From Caldifarciminota bacterium (lineage in GTDB: Bacteria > Hydrothermota > Tepidihabitantia > SM23-42): DNA of 8,074 bases. A program made the position numbers and the translations under genes. The DNA lies in the NCBI GenBank assembly GCA_030671005.1, contig DAOVAN010000076.1, forward strand, positions 1 to 8,074. Direction: 5' to 3'. Of the stretch, positions 1 through 5,319 are shown in pieces. Position 1 is the first letter of the stretch; every line of letters starts with the position of its first letter. Below the pieces are notes generated by a model. The model was given only the letters and a program-made list of their open reading frames with translations. It was not told where the DNA came from and did not search any database.

Positions 1-649
1 TGTTTCCAAGGGGGTAATTTACGTTCTGCGCCTGTAAAGCACCGATGATCTGGTCAGGCGTGATACCCGTTCCCTTCAACCGAAGCGGGTCGATGATAAT
101 TTGTATTTCACGGAACGTGCCGCTCATTGCATATGATGCAGCAACACCACCGACACGTTGTATCTTATCGGCAACGTCATCAGCAATTTCGTTCAATTCC
201 AGCGGGTCAATGTCGCCACTTATAGTGTAGAAGACTACGGGTTGCTGAGAAATGTCAAACTTAAAAATCATAGGATAATCAGCATCATCTGGCATATATG
301 GAATAAAAAATCCCAGCCGGTCGCGGACATCATTGGATGCCGCGTCGAGATCAGTTCCCCAATCAAATTGTAAAATGATGGTTGAGATATTCTCTGATGT
401 CGTTGATGTCACCTTGTCAAGATTATTGACCGTGCCCAGTGTTTGTTCTAGAGGGTCAGTGATGTTTGTTTCGATTTCCTCGGGGCCTGCGCCAGGATAT
501 GTGGTCATGACGATCATGATGGGAAAGGATACATCGGGATAGAGCGCAACGGGTAGATTTGAGACCGAGATGAAACCGAAGAGGATGATTCCCAAGAAAA
601 CCATGGTGACAGAAAGTGGTTTTTTTATTGATACTTCAGTTATTTTCAT
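1..649 (-). CDS. RND-family efflux transporter, inner-membrane pump subunit (N-terminal part, cut by window edge)
   Basis: This encodes the first 216 residues of a resistance-nodulation-division (AcrB-like) proton-driven exporter; the rest lies beyond the left edge. I translated the minus strand from the ATG at 649-647. It opens MKITEVSIKKPLSVTM, followed by a hydrophobic first membrane segment (about residues 12-30), then NLPVALYPDVSFP and YPGAGPEEIE, which correspond to the start of the periplasmic porter domain of the family. Later landmarks are VTSTTSEN (about 80-87), a G-T-D-L-D-A-A stretch near 98-104 and LQAQNVNYPLG near 206-215, all standard for hydrophobe/amphiphile-type RND pumps. 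The start overlaps the stop of the adaptor gene as TGATG, so translation is probably coupled. It should form a tripartite pump with the adaptor and the TolC-like channel. Substrate cannot be read from this fragment. The family is secure; HAE-type rather than heavy-metal type is likely but not proven. Confidence 0.93.
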   Translation of the reverse strand, partial: MKITEVSIKKPLSVTMVFLGIILFGFISVSNLPVALYPDVSFPIMIVMTTYPGAGPEEIETNITDPLEQTLGTVNNLDKVTSTTSENISTIILQFDWGTDLDAASNDVRDRLGFFIPYMPDDADYPMIFKFDISQQPVVFYTISGDIDPLELNEIADDVADKIQRVGGVAASYAMSGTFREIQIIIDPLRLKGTGITPDQIIGALQAQNVNYPLGN

Positions 650-1530
650 CACTCACCTCTGAGTATAGGATTCACCTTTTCCCCACCGGCAAGCCTCTGT
701 TGACCGACAACGATTACATTATCACCCTCGGCTAAGCCCTCGAGTATTTCTACGTAATTGTCGCCGATCAATCCGAGTTTCACATCACGACGTTCCGCAG
801 TGCTGTCCGTGACCACGAATAGATAGCTGTCCAGCAGGGCATCGGTAGGGATACGGAGCGCATCGGTTTTCTCGCCAAGGTTAATTTGCACTCGTGCGGT
901 CATCCCAGGTTTCAGTAACTTCTTTGGATTTGACGTGATGGCTTTGACCGTGGCGGTACGCGTCATTGGGTCAATGACCGGGCTTATTTCGGAAACACGT
1001 GCGGTAAAGTCTTGATTAATACCATCAACAACTATGCCTACCTTTTGATTTCTGGTAACGCAACCCATTTTGACCTCGGCGACATGAAATTCGATTTTCA
1101 CGCGGTAATAATCGACGATCAATGCCACGGAAGCTTGGGGTGAGACCATGGAACCGACATCGACCATTATTTTACCCACGTTACCATTGATCGGTGATTT
1201 TATGAAACCTTCTTCGTATTCGAAGCCCACGGTTTCGTTACGCATTGCCATTATGTTAGCGTCTTTGTTTACGTACGAACCTTCCTTGACCAGTACGCGC
1301 ATGATTCGTCCTATCGTTTCGGGAAACACCTGTGCTGTTTTGTCAGCCATGATCGTACCCAAAACCTCACAGGTACTTATCACGTCTCCCTTGGTAACTG
1401 ATATTACTTCGACGGGAATAACATTCGTAACTTCTTCCCTTTGTTCCTTACGTTGATTTGCGCCCATGCGAAGCATGAAGGCAACAATCAGGACCACAAT
1501 GACTATTATGATAATCAGCCACTTGCGCAT
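649..1530 (-). CDS. RND efflux periplasmic adaptor (membrane fusion protein, HlyD/AcrA-like) with apparently no alpha-hairpin
   Basis: Adaptor subunit linking the RND pump to the outer-membrane channel. Residues 4-19 form one strongly hydrophobic segment after MRK, and there is no lipobox cysteine, so it is probably anchored in the inner membrane by an uncleaved signal-anchor. The lipoyl (barrel-sandwich) domain follows: first half about 65-97 (TIGRIMRVLVKEGSYVNKD), second half about 107-140 (FIKSPINGNVGKIMVDVGS). Only about ten residues (98-106) lie between the halves, where AcrA-type proteins carry a long alpha-helical hairpin. A beta-barrel domain (about 143-220, with LLKPGMTARVQINLG) and a membrane-proximal domain (about 223-293, with RIPTDALL and EGLAEGDNVIVVG) complete it. 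At 293 residues it is short for the family, in line with the missing hairpin. The ATG directly abuts the TAA of the channel gene, whose last codons supply the GGAGGA ribosome site. Family assignment is firm; the missing hairpin is my reading from sequence. Confidence 0.93.
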   Translation of the reverse strand: MRKWLIIIIVIVVLIVAFMLRMGANQRKEQREEVTNVIPVEVISVTKGDVISTCEVLGTIMADKTAQVFPETIGRIMRVLVKEGSYVNKDANIMAMRNETVGFEYEEGFIKSPINGNVGKIMVDVGSMVSPQASVALIVDYYRVKIEFHVAEVKMGCVTRNQKVGIVVDGINQDFTARVSEISPVIDPMTRTATVKAITSNPKKLLKPGMTARVQINLGEKTDALRIPTDALLDSYLFVVTDSTAERRDVKLGLIGDNYVEILEGLAEGDNVIVVGQQRLAGGEKVNPILRGE

Positions 1531-2805
1531 TTATTCCTCCTTACCAATTGCTTTGTAAATTTCGGCTAGTGATGTGTTGTAGTTCTTTACTTCCTGGAGA
1601 TAGTTAGCCTGTGCTTGCATCATTGCGAGCTGAGCGTCCAGGACTTCAAGATTTGTTGCCAAGCCATTTTTGTATCTCGTGGCAACGATTTCAACTGACT
1701 TCTCTGCCTGTGCGACATTATACTCGGCGGCACCACTGGCCTCTTTTGCTGCCAGATAACTCATGTGTGCTTGCTTTACTTCAAAGACGACGGCTCTCTC
1801 TAGATTCTCGAGTGCCAGGCGGGCTTCCTTGATCATCAGAGCAGCCTCGCGGCTCTTGTGCAAATTGCCGAAGCCGGTGAAAATTGGCCACTCGAAGCCA
1901 AGGTTAAAGGTAAGACTAGAGCCCCATTCTTCACCGGTGAAGCTGAAGGGTTTTCTATGGTCGTAGGTGGCACCGCCCACCAGTGTGGGTAGGTTCGTGC
2001 GCCGTGTGATCGCCTGATTCAATTGGGCGATTTTTTCCGCGTTCTTGAGGTTCTTGATTTCGGCGCGGTTCTCGAGCGCGCTGACTATTAAGTCGTCGAG
2101 GGAGAATTCTTCATCGATTGCTCTCAACTCACCGGACAACATAAATTCGGCATACATATCCATTCCCAGTAGCAATTTGAAGCCTTCGCGTGCGATGTTA
2201 AGGGTGTTTGCAGTATTTATGACTCTTGGCTTCAAATTTTCCGCCTGCACCTGGGCACGTAGTAAGTCAAACTGAGAGACCAACCCTGCCTTGTAACGCG
2301 TTTCGACGACTGCTGCATATCTGTATAATTGCTCGAGATTCTCACGTGCTTGAGTGAGGAATTCTTCGAGCACGAGCAAACCATAGAAAGCATCAGCCAC
2401 TGAATAACGTACTTCCTGCCGTTTCCTCACTAGATTCAGTTCCGCAATATCACCTGCGAGGTCTGATATTTTGTAAGCGTTGTACAACTTTCCCCAGGCG
2501 AATATGACCTGCTGGAGAGAGAGTTGTACATTGTAGTTTTCATGGGTACCGAATGGTATTGGTATGCTATCAAATTCGATTATCGGCACATCGGTAATGT
2601 AAGCGTAGTAGCCATTTGCGGAGATCGTGGGATAGAAGGCAGAAATCGCTTGGCCTACATGTTCTTTTGACTTTTGAAACTCGATCGACAGTTGTTCGAT
2701 CTGGGGATTGTTCTGCAAAGCATAGTCTATTGCCTCGCCCACAGTGAAGTGCATTGTGTCGGCACTTGCTACACTGAGGAGTAAGGCGATGAGTAATGCC
2801 ATCAT
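1531..2805 (-). CDS. TolC-family outer-membrane efflux channel
   Basis: Outer-membrane factor expected to form the trimeric exit duct of the efflux pump. A short signal peptide is visible (about residues 1-15, hydrophobic core LLIALLL, likely cut after SVASA). The mature part shows the internal duplication of the family: each half begins with an EAIDYALQNNPQIEQL-like or SALENRAEIKNLKNAE helix (about 24-39 and 242-257), has a YPTISANG or LPTLVGGA strand entry (59-65 and 272-279), and contains a matching helix motif RYKAGLVSQFDLLRAQ (170-185) and RYKNGLATNLEVLDAQ (377-392). At 424 residues it is a usual length. Two adjacent ATG codons (2805 and 2802) are possible starts; AGGAGG at 2813-2808 leaves only 2 nt to the first and 5 nt to the second, so the second may be used, a one-residue difference. 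It sits between the barrel-protein and adaptor genes of the same operon. Confidence 0.95.
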   Translation of the reverse strand: MMALLIALLLSVASADTMHFTVGEAIDYALQNNPQIEQLSIEFQKSKEHVGQAISAFYPTISANGYYAYITDVPIIEFDSIPIPFGTHENYNVQLSLQQVIFAWGKLYNAYKISDLAGDIAELNLVRKRQEVRYSVADAFYGLLVLEEFLTQARENLEQLYRYAAVVETRYKAGLVSQFDLLRAQVQAENLKPRVINTANTLNIAREGFKLLLGMDMYAEFMLSGELRAIDEEFSLDDLIVSALENRAEIKNLKNAEKIAQLNQAITRRTNLPTLVGGATYDHRKPFSFTGEEWGSSLTFNLGFEWPIFTGFGNLHKSREAALMIKEARLALENLERAVVFEVKQAHMSYLAAKEASGAAEYNVAQAEKSVEIVATRYKNGLATNLEVLDAQLAMMQAQANYLQEVKNYNTSLAEIYKAIGKEE

Positions 2806-2807
2806 AA

Positions 2808-2813
2808 CCTCCT
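2808..2813 (-). promoter_or_regulatory. Strong ribosome binding site of the TolC-family gene
   Basis: A perfect AGGAGG on the minus strand lies 2 nt before the ATG at 2805 and 5 nt before the ATG at 2802. The spacing favours the second methionine. It is the only strong site in the 59-nt gap after the barrel-protein gene, so the channel gene can initiate independently of it. Confidence 0.75.
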
Positions 2814-2864
2814 ACAAGATTGAGATTTCCAATTGCTTGAAAATATAATTGCCATTTATATCAG

Positions 2865-3455
2865 TTAGGGAAGTATGAACTTCACACCAATGCCATTTTC
2901 CCATATCTTATCATCCTTGTCGTAAAATCCGTATTTGTAAATCTCTGCACTGGCGATATAATTGTAGCGCATGGCGTATTCAATGCCCAGATATTTGACC
3001 GGCCTGACCTGAACGGTGAAGCCGCCAATAAAACCAATGTCCCATTCTTCTATCTTGTCACCGGTGGGGAGCTCAACGACTGCGCCATTTTGAAGACCGC
3101 GCCAGTGGTAGAGGCCTAAACCAGTTTCTAAAGATATATGGAGCCAAGAAACCTTCAGAAAGGGTAATATATTGAAGCTCGTGCAAAGACTCAACGGGGT
3201 GTATTCCCAGGTGTCGAGTCCTTGCTCGGGTGATGCATCATAGCTAACTCTGGAACCTCTGAGCTTAAGGCCTATGTTGGGGATGATATTATCCACGCCG
3301 ATTTCACCACCCAAGCTCCATTTGCCCTTGCTTTCTAAGGTATCTTGGAAGAGAAGATATGAAGAATAGTTGAGGCCAAGTGAGAATTCCATTTTATCAC
3401 CAGCCTGGAATAGAGATGTCAGTATGAGCGCACCTGACACTAACGTGCTGAACAT
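2865..3455 (-). CDS. Predicted small outer-membrane beta-barrel protein of unknown function
   Basis: I do not recognise a named family. The protein has 196 residues with an N-terminal signal-like segment (MFSTLVSGALILTSLFQAG). The rest is made of alternating hydrophobic/polar stretches with many Tyr, Trp, Phe and Gly residues, for example MEFSLGLNYSSYLLF (22-36), WSLGGEIGVDNI (46-57), VSWLHISLETGLGLYHW (102-118), WDIGFIGGFTVQVRP (138-152) and YLGIEYAMRYNYIASAEIY (155-173). This suggests about eight to ten transmembrane beta-strands, the pattern of small OmpA/OmpW-like barrels. It ends VKFILP, without the terminal aromatic residue usual in such barrels. It lies 1 nt after the TetR stop, with its GGAGGT (3464-3459) overlapping that stop, so it is co-transcribed and coupled to the repressor. 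The context suggests an envelope protein under the same control as the efflux pump; its actual role is unknown. Confidence 0.75.
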   Translation of the reverse strand: MFSTLVSGALILTSLFQAGDKMEFSLGLNYSSYLLFQDTLESKGKWSLGGEIGVDNIIPNIGLKLRGSRVSYDASPEQGLDTWEYTPLSLCTSFNILPFLKVSWLHISLETGLGLYHWRGLQNGAVVELPTGDKIEEWDIGFIGGFTVQVRPVKYLGIEYAMRYNYIASAEIYKYGFYDKDDKIWENGIGVKFILP

Positions 3456-3456
3456 T

Positions 3457-4047
3457 CTACCTCCTTTTCTTCAGTCCTTGAAAGAATAACTTAAGAATTG
3501 TGTCGGTTTCGACGGAAATGTCAGAAATGTAATAATTACTGATGAAAATTGCCCTTATAGTCCCGAGAAAATAAAATGCCGCAACCCGGGGTTCGACGTC
3601 ACGAAACTCGCCGCTCTCGATACCCTGTTCGACGATGCGGCTTATTACTTCATTCATCTTGATTATTTTCGGCATGACAATTGAGTGCATGGTTTTCAAT
3701 GTCTTGCCGATCAGATTGACATTCTCGACGTTGAAGGGCATGTACGACGTCTTCAGACTGCTCACGTAATTAACAAAATCAACCGTAATTTCAGTCATTT
3801 TTTCGGTCGCGGTGATGTTCTTAGTTTCTATCTCGGCGACTTTATTCAAGATATAGCTGAAATGGGCGTCTACAGTTGCCGTGTATAGCTCCTGTTTATT
3901 CTTGAAATAAAGGTATACCGTGCCTTTGGCAACACCCGTCGCCTGGGCAATATCATCGACCGTTGTCTTGAAAAAGCTCTTTTTCGCAAAGAGCTTTGAT
4001 GCGTTCTTGATGATTCTATCTCTTGTTTGTAGTTCTCGTTTTCTCAT
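3457..4047 (-). CDS. TetR/AcrR-family transcriptional repressor of the efflux operon
   Basis: One-component regulator with an N-terminal TetR helix-turn-helix and a C-terminal ligand-sensing helical domain. From the start at 4047 the protein has 196 residues. The DNA-binding part is clear: RIIKNASKLFAKKSFFKTTV (11-30), then DDIAQATGVAKGTVYLYFKNKQEL (31-54), matching the family pattern of IA..AGVS.GTlY.YF..K..L. The remainder (about 60-196) is helical and variable, as expected for the effector and dimer domain, with AAFYFLGTIRAIFISNYY near 156-173. I favour the ATG at 4047 because AGAGAGGA (4064-4057) precedes it by about 9 nt; the in-frame ATG at 4074 would add nine residues but has no ribosome site. 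It is the first gene of the operon, directly downstream of a perfect palindrome overlapping the promoter, so autorepression with control of the four following genes is the natural inference. The inducing ligand is unknown. Confidence 0.93.
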   Translation of the reverse strand: MRKRELQTRDRIIKNASKLFAKKSFFKTTVDDIAQATGVAKGTVYLYFKNKQELYTATVDAHFSYILNKVAEIETKNITATEKMTEITVDFVNYVSSLKTSYMPFNVENVNLIGKTLKTMHSIVMPKIIKMNEVISRIVEQGIESGEFRDVEPRVAAFYFLGTIRAIFISNYYISDISVETDTILKLFFQGLKKRR

Positions 4048-4056
4048 AATCGGTAT

Positions 4057-4064
4057 TCCTCTCT
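4057..4064 (-). promoter_or_regulatory. Ribosome binding site deciding the TetR-family start
   Basis: The minus strand reads AGAGAGGA here, about 9 nt before the ATG at 4047. The upstream ATG at 4074 is preceded by GACCCCCATAGT, with no purine-rich site. This supports initiation at 4047, although the spacing is slightly long. Confidence 0.5.
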
Positions 4065-4086
4065 TAGCCGCCATACTATGGGGGTC

Positions 4087-4114
4087 TATAATGACTGACT
4101 AGTCAGTCATTATA
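4087..4114. promoter_or_regulatory. Perfect 28-bp palindrome, probable TetR-family operator
   Basis: The sequence is fully self-complementary over 28 bp. Its core is TGACTGACTAGTCAGTCA (4092-4109), extended on each side by matching A/T-rich bases, and symmetry breaks at 4086/4115. Each half is itself a tandem TGAC repeat. It overlaps the -10 box and predicted start point of the minus-strand promoter and lies just upstream of the TetR-family gene, where such a repressor would block RNA polymerase. TATAAT occurs at both ends, once on each strand. The palindrome is seen directly; binding by the adjacent regulator is inference. Confidence 0.88.
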
Positions 4115-4136
4115 CATATGTAAGGTTTTTTGTCAA
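4109..4136 (-). promoter_or_regulatory. Consensus sigma-70-type promoter of the TetR-efflux operon
   Basis: On the minus strand TTGACA (4136-4131) is followed after 16 nt by TATAAT (4114-4109). Both hexamers are perfect matches to the housekeeping consensus. The predicted start point, about 4103-4100, falls at the centre of the palindrome, giving a leader of roughly 55 nt to the ATG at 4047. A promoter this strong covered by an operator fits a system kept off until an inducer appears. Confidence 0.85.
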
Positions 4137-4147
4137 TAGGTTAGTAA

Positions 4148-4165
4148 CCGGATTTCGAGATCCGG
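4148..4165. repeat. 18-nt inverted repeat CCGGAT-N6-ATCCGG
   Basis: CCGGAT (4148-4153) and ATCCGG (4160-4165) form a perfect 6-bp stem around TTCGAG; the loop is itself nearly symmetric (TCGA). It lies just upstream of the -35 box of the minus-strand promoter. Like the GCCCGAT hairpin at 4281 it resembles a short dispersed palindromic module, but copy number cannot be judged from one window. Confidence 0.55.
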
Positions 4166-4280
4166 CTTGATAAAGCTAGTCCAGGGGTTAGGGTTAAGAC
4201 GATTTTGCCGTAGTTACCTGCCTGCTCATGGAGCGAAGCTCTTTGGAGATTTATCATGCATTATTAGCGGTGTTCAGCAG

Positions 4281-4296
4281 GCCCGATGAATCGGGC
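4281..4296. repeat. Hairpin GCCCGAT-GA-ATCGGGC
   Basis: A perfect 7-bp stem (4281-4287 with 4290-4296) closes on two bases. It is followed by AACTACA rather than a T-run, so it is not a convincing intrinsic terminator, and no gene ends nearby. It is more likely a small dispersed palindromic repeat. Confidence 0.55.
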
Positions 4297-4331
4297 AACT
4301 ACACGTGAAGGAAGAGGATCAGATGCGTAAA

Positions 4332-4346
4332 TTTCGAATTTCGAAA
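4332..4346. repeat. TTTCGAA-T-TTCGAAA palindrome within AT-rich TTCGAA repeats
   Basis: Two 7-nt arms are perfectly complementary around a single T. The neighbourhood (GTAAATTTCGAATTTCG) also contains a direct repeat of ATTTCGA. No protein role is apparent; probably part of the repeat-derived material filling this gap. Confidence 0.4.
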
Positions 4347-4412
4347 AGCGAATTGCGGAAAACAAAGAAAGCGGATCAGGACAGCAGGGGATCAGTGGGC
4401 AGTCCACCGTGC

Positions 4413-4492
4413 CGTCATTGCGAGTCCCGCGCAGCGGGGCGCCTGCCCCGTAGGATCTGTAGATCGTATCGGGGTGGCAATCTCGACAATGA
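4413..4492. repeat. Structured dispersed repeat of the CGTCATTGCGAG...GGCAATCTC type
   Basis: The element begins CGTCATTGCGAG (4413-4424) and ends GGCAATCTCGACAATGA (4476-4492). The ends are imperfect inverted repeats: TCATTGCGAG against CTCG-A-CAATGA. Inside are two nested hairpins: CCCGC-GCA-GCGGG (4426-4438), and CCCCG (4446-4450) paired with CGGGG (4470-4474) around GATC-TGTA-GATC. From memory, sequences starting CGTCATTGCGAG and ending with a GCAATCTC motif are common as intergenic repeats in many unrelated bacteria; that link is recall, not a search. The structure is directly visible. It could be a miniature mobile element or a transcribed structured repeat. Confidence 0.65.
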
Positions 4493-4495
4493 AAC

Positions 4496-4521
4496 CCCGC
4501 ACTTTCTATCGAAAATGCGGG
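4496..4521. repeat. Long hairpin CCCGCA...TGCGGG adjoining the dispersed repeat
   Basis: CCCGCA (4496-4501) pairs with TGCGGG (4516-4521), then one C/A mismatch, then TTTC (4503-4506) with GAAA (4511-4514) around the loop TATC. It starts a few bases after the CGTCATTGCGAG-type element and may be part of the same unit. It is not followed by a T-run, so it is not called a terminator. Confidence 0.5.
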
Positions 4522-4579
4522 ATGCTGCATTCCACGGTCGCACCAAAAGACAAGTGCGAGTGGAATTCGCATCGGCTCA

Positions 4580-4595
4580 CCGAGCTGGCGCTCGG
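4580..4595. repeat. Hairpin CCGAGC-TGGC-GCTCGG
   Basis: A perfect 6-bp GC-rich stem with a 4-nt loop. It is the next in the row of hairpins in this gap, between the CATTGCGAG-type repeat and the AT-rich stem at 4602. No T-run follows on either strand. Confidence 0.45.
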
Positions 4596-4601
4596 CACAC
4601 T

Positions 4602-4638
4602 GAATTTTGCCTTCAAATCGAAGATTGGAGCAAAATTC
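4602..4638. repeat. Stem-loop GAATTTTGC...GCAAAATTC just upstream of the candidate promoter
   Basis: A perfect 9-bp stem (4602-4610 with 4630-4638) is directly continued by CTTC (4611-4614) pairing with GAAG (4620-4623), with loop AAATC and a bulge ATTGGA. It ends 3 nt before a TTGACT box. It could be a DNA-level binding site for a dimeric regulator or the last module of the repeat cluster; the sequence does not decide. Confidence 0.5.
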
Positions 4639-4641
4639 GTG

Positions 4642-4669
4642 TTGACTTTCGTACCATTTTCAATAAAAT
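4642..4669 (+). promoter_or_regulatory. Candidate promoter for the crp/fnr-prfA-prmC-nadK-recN operon
   Basis: TTGACT (4642-4647) and TAAAAT (4664-4669) each match the sigma-70 consensus at five of six positions with a 16-nt spacer. The start point would be near 4676, leaving a leader of only about 11 nt that just includes the ribosome site. That short leader is the main doubt; transcription could also begin further upstream. Confidence 0.5.
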
Positions 4670-4676
4670 ATTAGTA

Positions 4677-4682
4677 AGGAGG
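4677..4682 (+). promoter_or_regulatory. Ribosome binding site of the Crp/Fnr-type gene
   Basis: AGGAGG (within AAGGAGGAAAA) lies 4 nt before the ATG at 4687 and fixes that start against the in-frame methionine four codons later. It is one of the strongest sites in the window, in contrast to prfA downstream, which lacks one. Confidence 0.7.
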
Positions 4683-4686
4683 AAAA

Positions 4687-5319
4687 ATGGTGGAAGGCAT
4701 GGAGAAGCAGCTCAAAGCGGGTGATGTGCTATTCAACGAAGGCGACACAGGCGAAATCATGTATCTCATTCGTGAAGGCAAAATAAAGATCACCAAGGGA
4801 AAAGGTGCTGAGGAAAAGACATTGGCGGTATTGAAAGAAGGTGACTTCTTCGGTGAGATGGCCATAATCGATGGTTCACCACGTTCGGCCGGAGCTGTTG
4901 CAGTAACGCCGGTTTCAATGCTTGTTATTGACAAAGAGTCCTTCAAGGATAAATTGAGCGAAAATCCTCTTATTGAGTACGTTCTCGAGACTTTATCCCG
5001 AAGGTTGAGAACAGCAGATGAGCAGATCAGACTTCTGACAATAAAGAGTGAAGAGCGTAGGGTTTTGGCCCACATCATAACCAAAGCCAAGGAGGTTGGT
5101 AAAGAAACTGAGGGGGGCATTGAAATTTCACCATTTTCTTTTGAAAATCTTGGCTACATAACTGGTATTGACGAGGGCATAGTCAAAGATTATATAAACA
5201 AACTCGTTCAGGTAAATCTGGTTACATTACGCGAAGATAGTTTGGTAATAAAAGGTGTCGCTGATTTGGACGACTATCTCAGATACATTGCATTGAAAGA
5301 GAAATTTGAAAAGATATAA
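4687..5319 (+). CDS. Crp/Fnr-family cyclic-nucleotide-binding regulator
   Basis: A 210-residue protein with the Crp/Fnr layout. The N-terminal cNMP-binding beta-roll (about 8-90) begins LKAGDVLFNEGDTGEIMYLIREGKI-like and carries a good phosphate-binding cassette: G56-E57-M58-A59, then P65-R66-S67-A68, the residues that hold the phosphate and ribose of a cyclic nucleotide in the family. A dimer helix follows (about 91-135), then a winged helix-turn-helix (about 150-195: FSFENLGYITGIDEGIVKDY then LVTLREDSLVIKGV). The recognition helix is odd: where Crp has S-R-E-T-V, this protein has I-D-E-G-I-V, replacing the DNA-contacting arginine with acidic residues. There are no Fnr-type cysteines for an iron-sulfur cluster. 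A stop-to-start gap of 26 nt to prfA suggests co-transcription. The family is firm; the ligand, and whether it binds DNA conventionally, are open. Confidence 0.9.
   Translation: MVEGMEKQLKAGDVLFNEGDTGEIMYLIREGKIKITKGKGAEEKTLAVLKEGDFFGEMAIIDGSPRSAGAVAVTPVSMLVIDKESFKDKLSENPLIEYVLETLSRRLRTADEQIRLLTIKSEERRVLAHIITKAKEVGKETEGGIEISPFSFENLGYITGIDEGIVKDYINKLVQVNLVTLREDSLVIKGVADLDDYLRYIALKEKFEKI

Larger units (their letters stand above)
4115..4686. other. Intergenic region between divergent operons, rich in inverted repeats
   Basis: About 570 bp without a credible gene. Open frames here are short, lack ribosome sites and read through palindromic repeat modules on either strand. The left end holds the promoter of the minus-strand operon, the right end a candidate promoter and the ribosome site of the Crp/Fnr-type gene. 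Between them lie at least seven hairpin-capable inverted repeats, some listed separately. No tRNA-like structure, transposase remnant or target-site duplication was recognised. The make-up suggests repeated insertion or expansion of small mobile or structured repeats. Confidence 0.7.

Noticed and set aside
45..542. Three plus-strand open frames at the left end
   Set aside because: They are antisense to the RND transporter, whose minus-strand translation matches the family from its first residues.
4087..4092. Rightward promoter from the TATAAT at the left end of the palindrome
   Set aside because: No -35-like hexamer lies at a suitable distance upstream on the plus strand; the TATAAT is a by-product of the palindrome's symmetry.
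4185..4196. Two tandem GGGTTA units resembling a telomere-type repeat
   Set aside because: Only two copies, easily due to chance, and no wider array.
4281..4296. Intrinsic terminator at the GCCCGAT hairpin
   Set aside because: No T-run follows on either strand and no gene ends nearby; both flanking operons point away from it.
4115..4686. tRNA, riboswitch or CRISPR array in the intergenic gap
   Set aside because: No T-loop GTTCGA-type motif or cloverleaf, no regularly spaced direct repeats, and no recognised riboswitch core; the hairpins are better explained as dispersed repeats.
4264..4724. Open frames of 102 (minus), 139 and 66 codons (plus) in the intergenic region
   Set aside because: They run through palindromic repeat modules on both strands, lack ribosome sites, have compositions unlike the neighbouring proteins, and the 139-codon frame reads out of frame into the well-supported Crp/Fnr-type gene.
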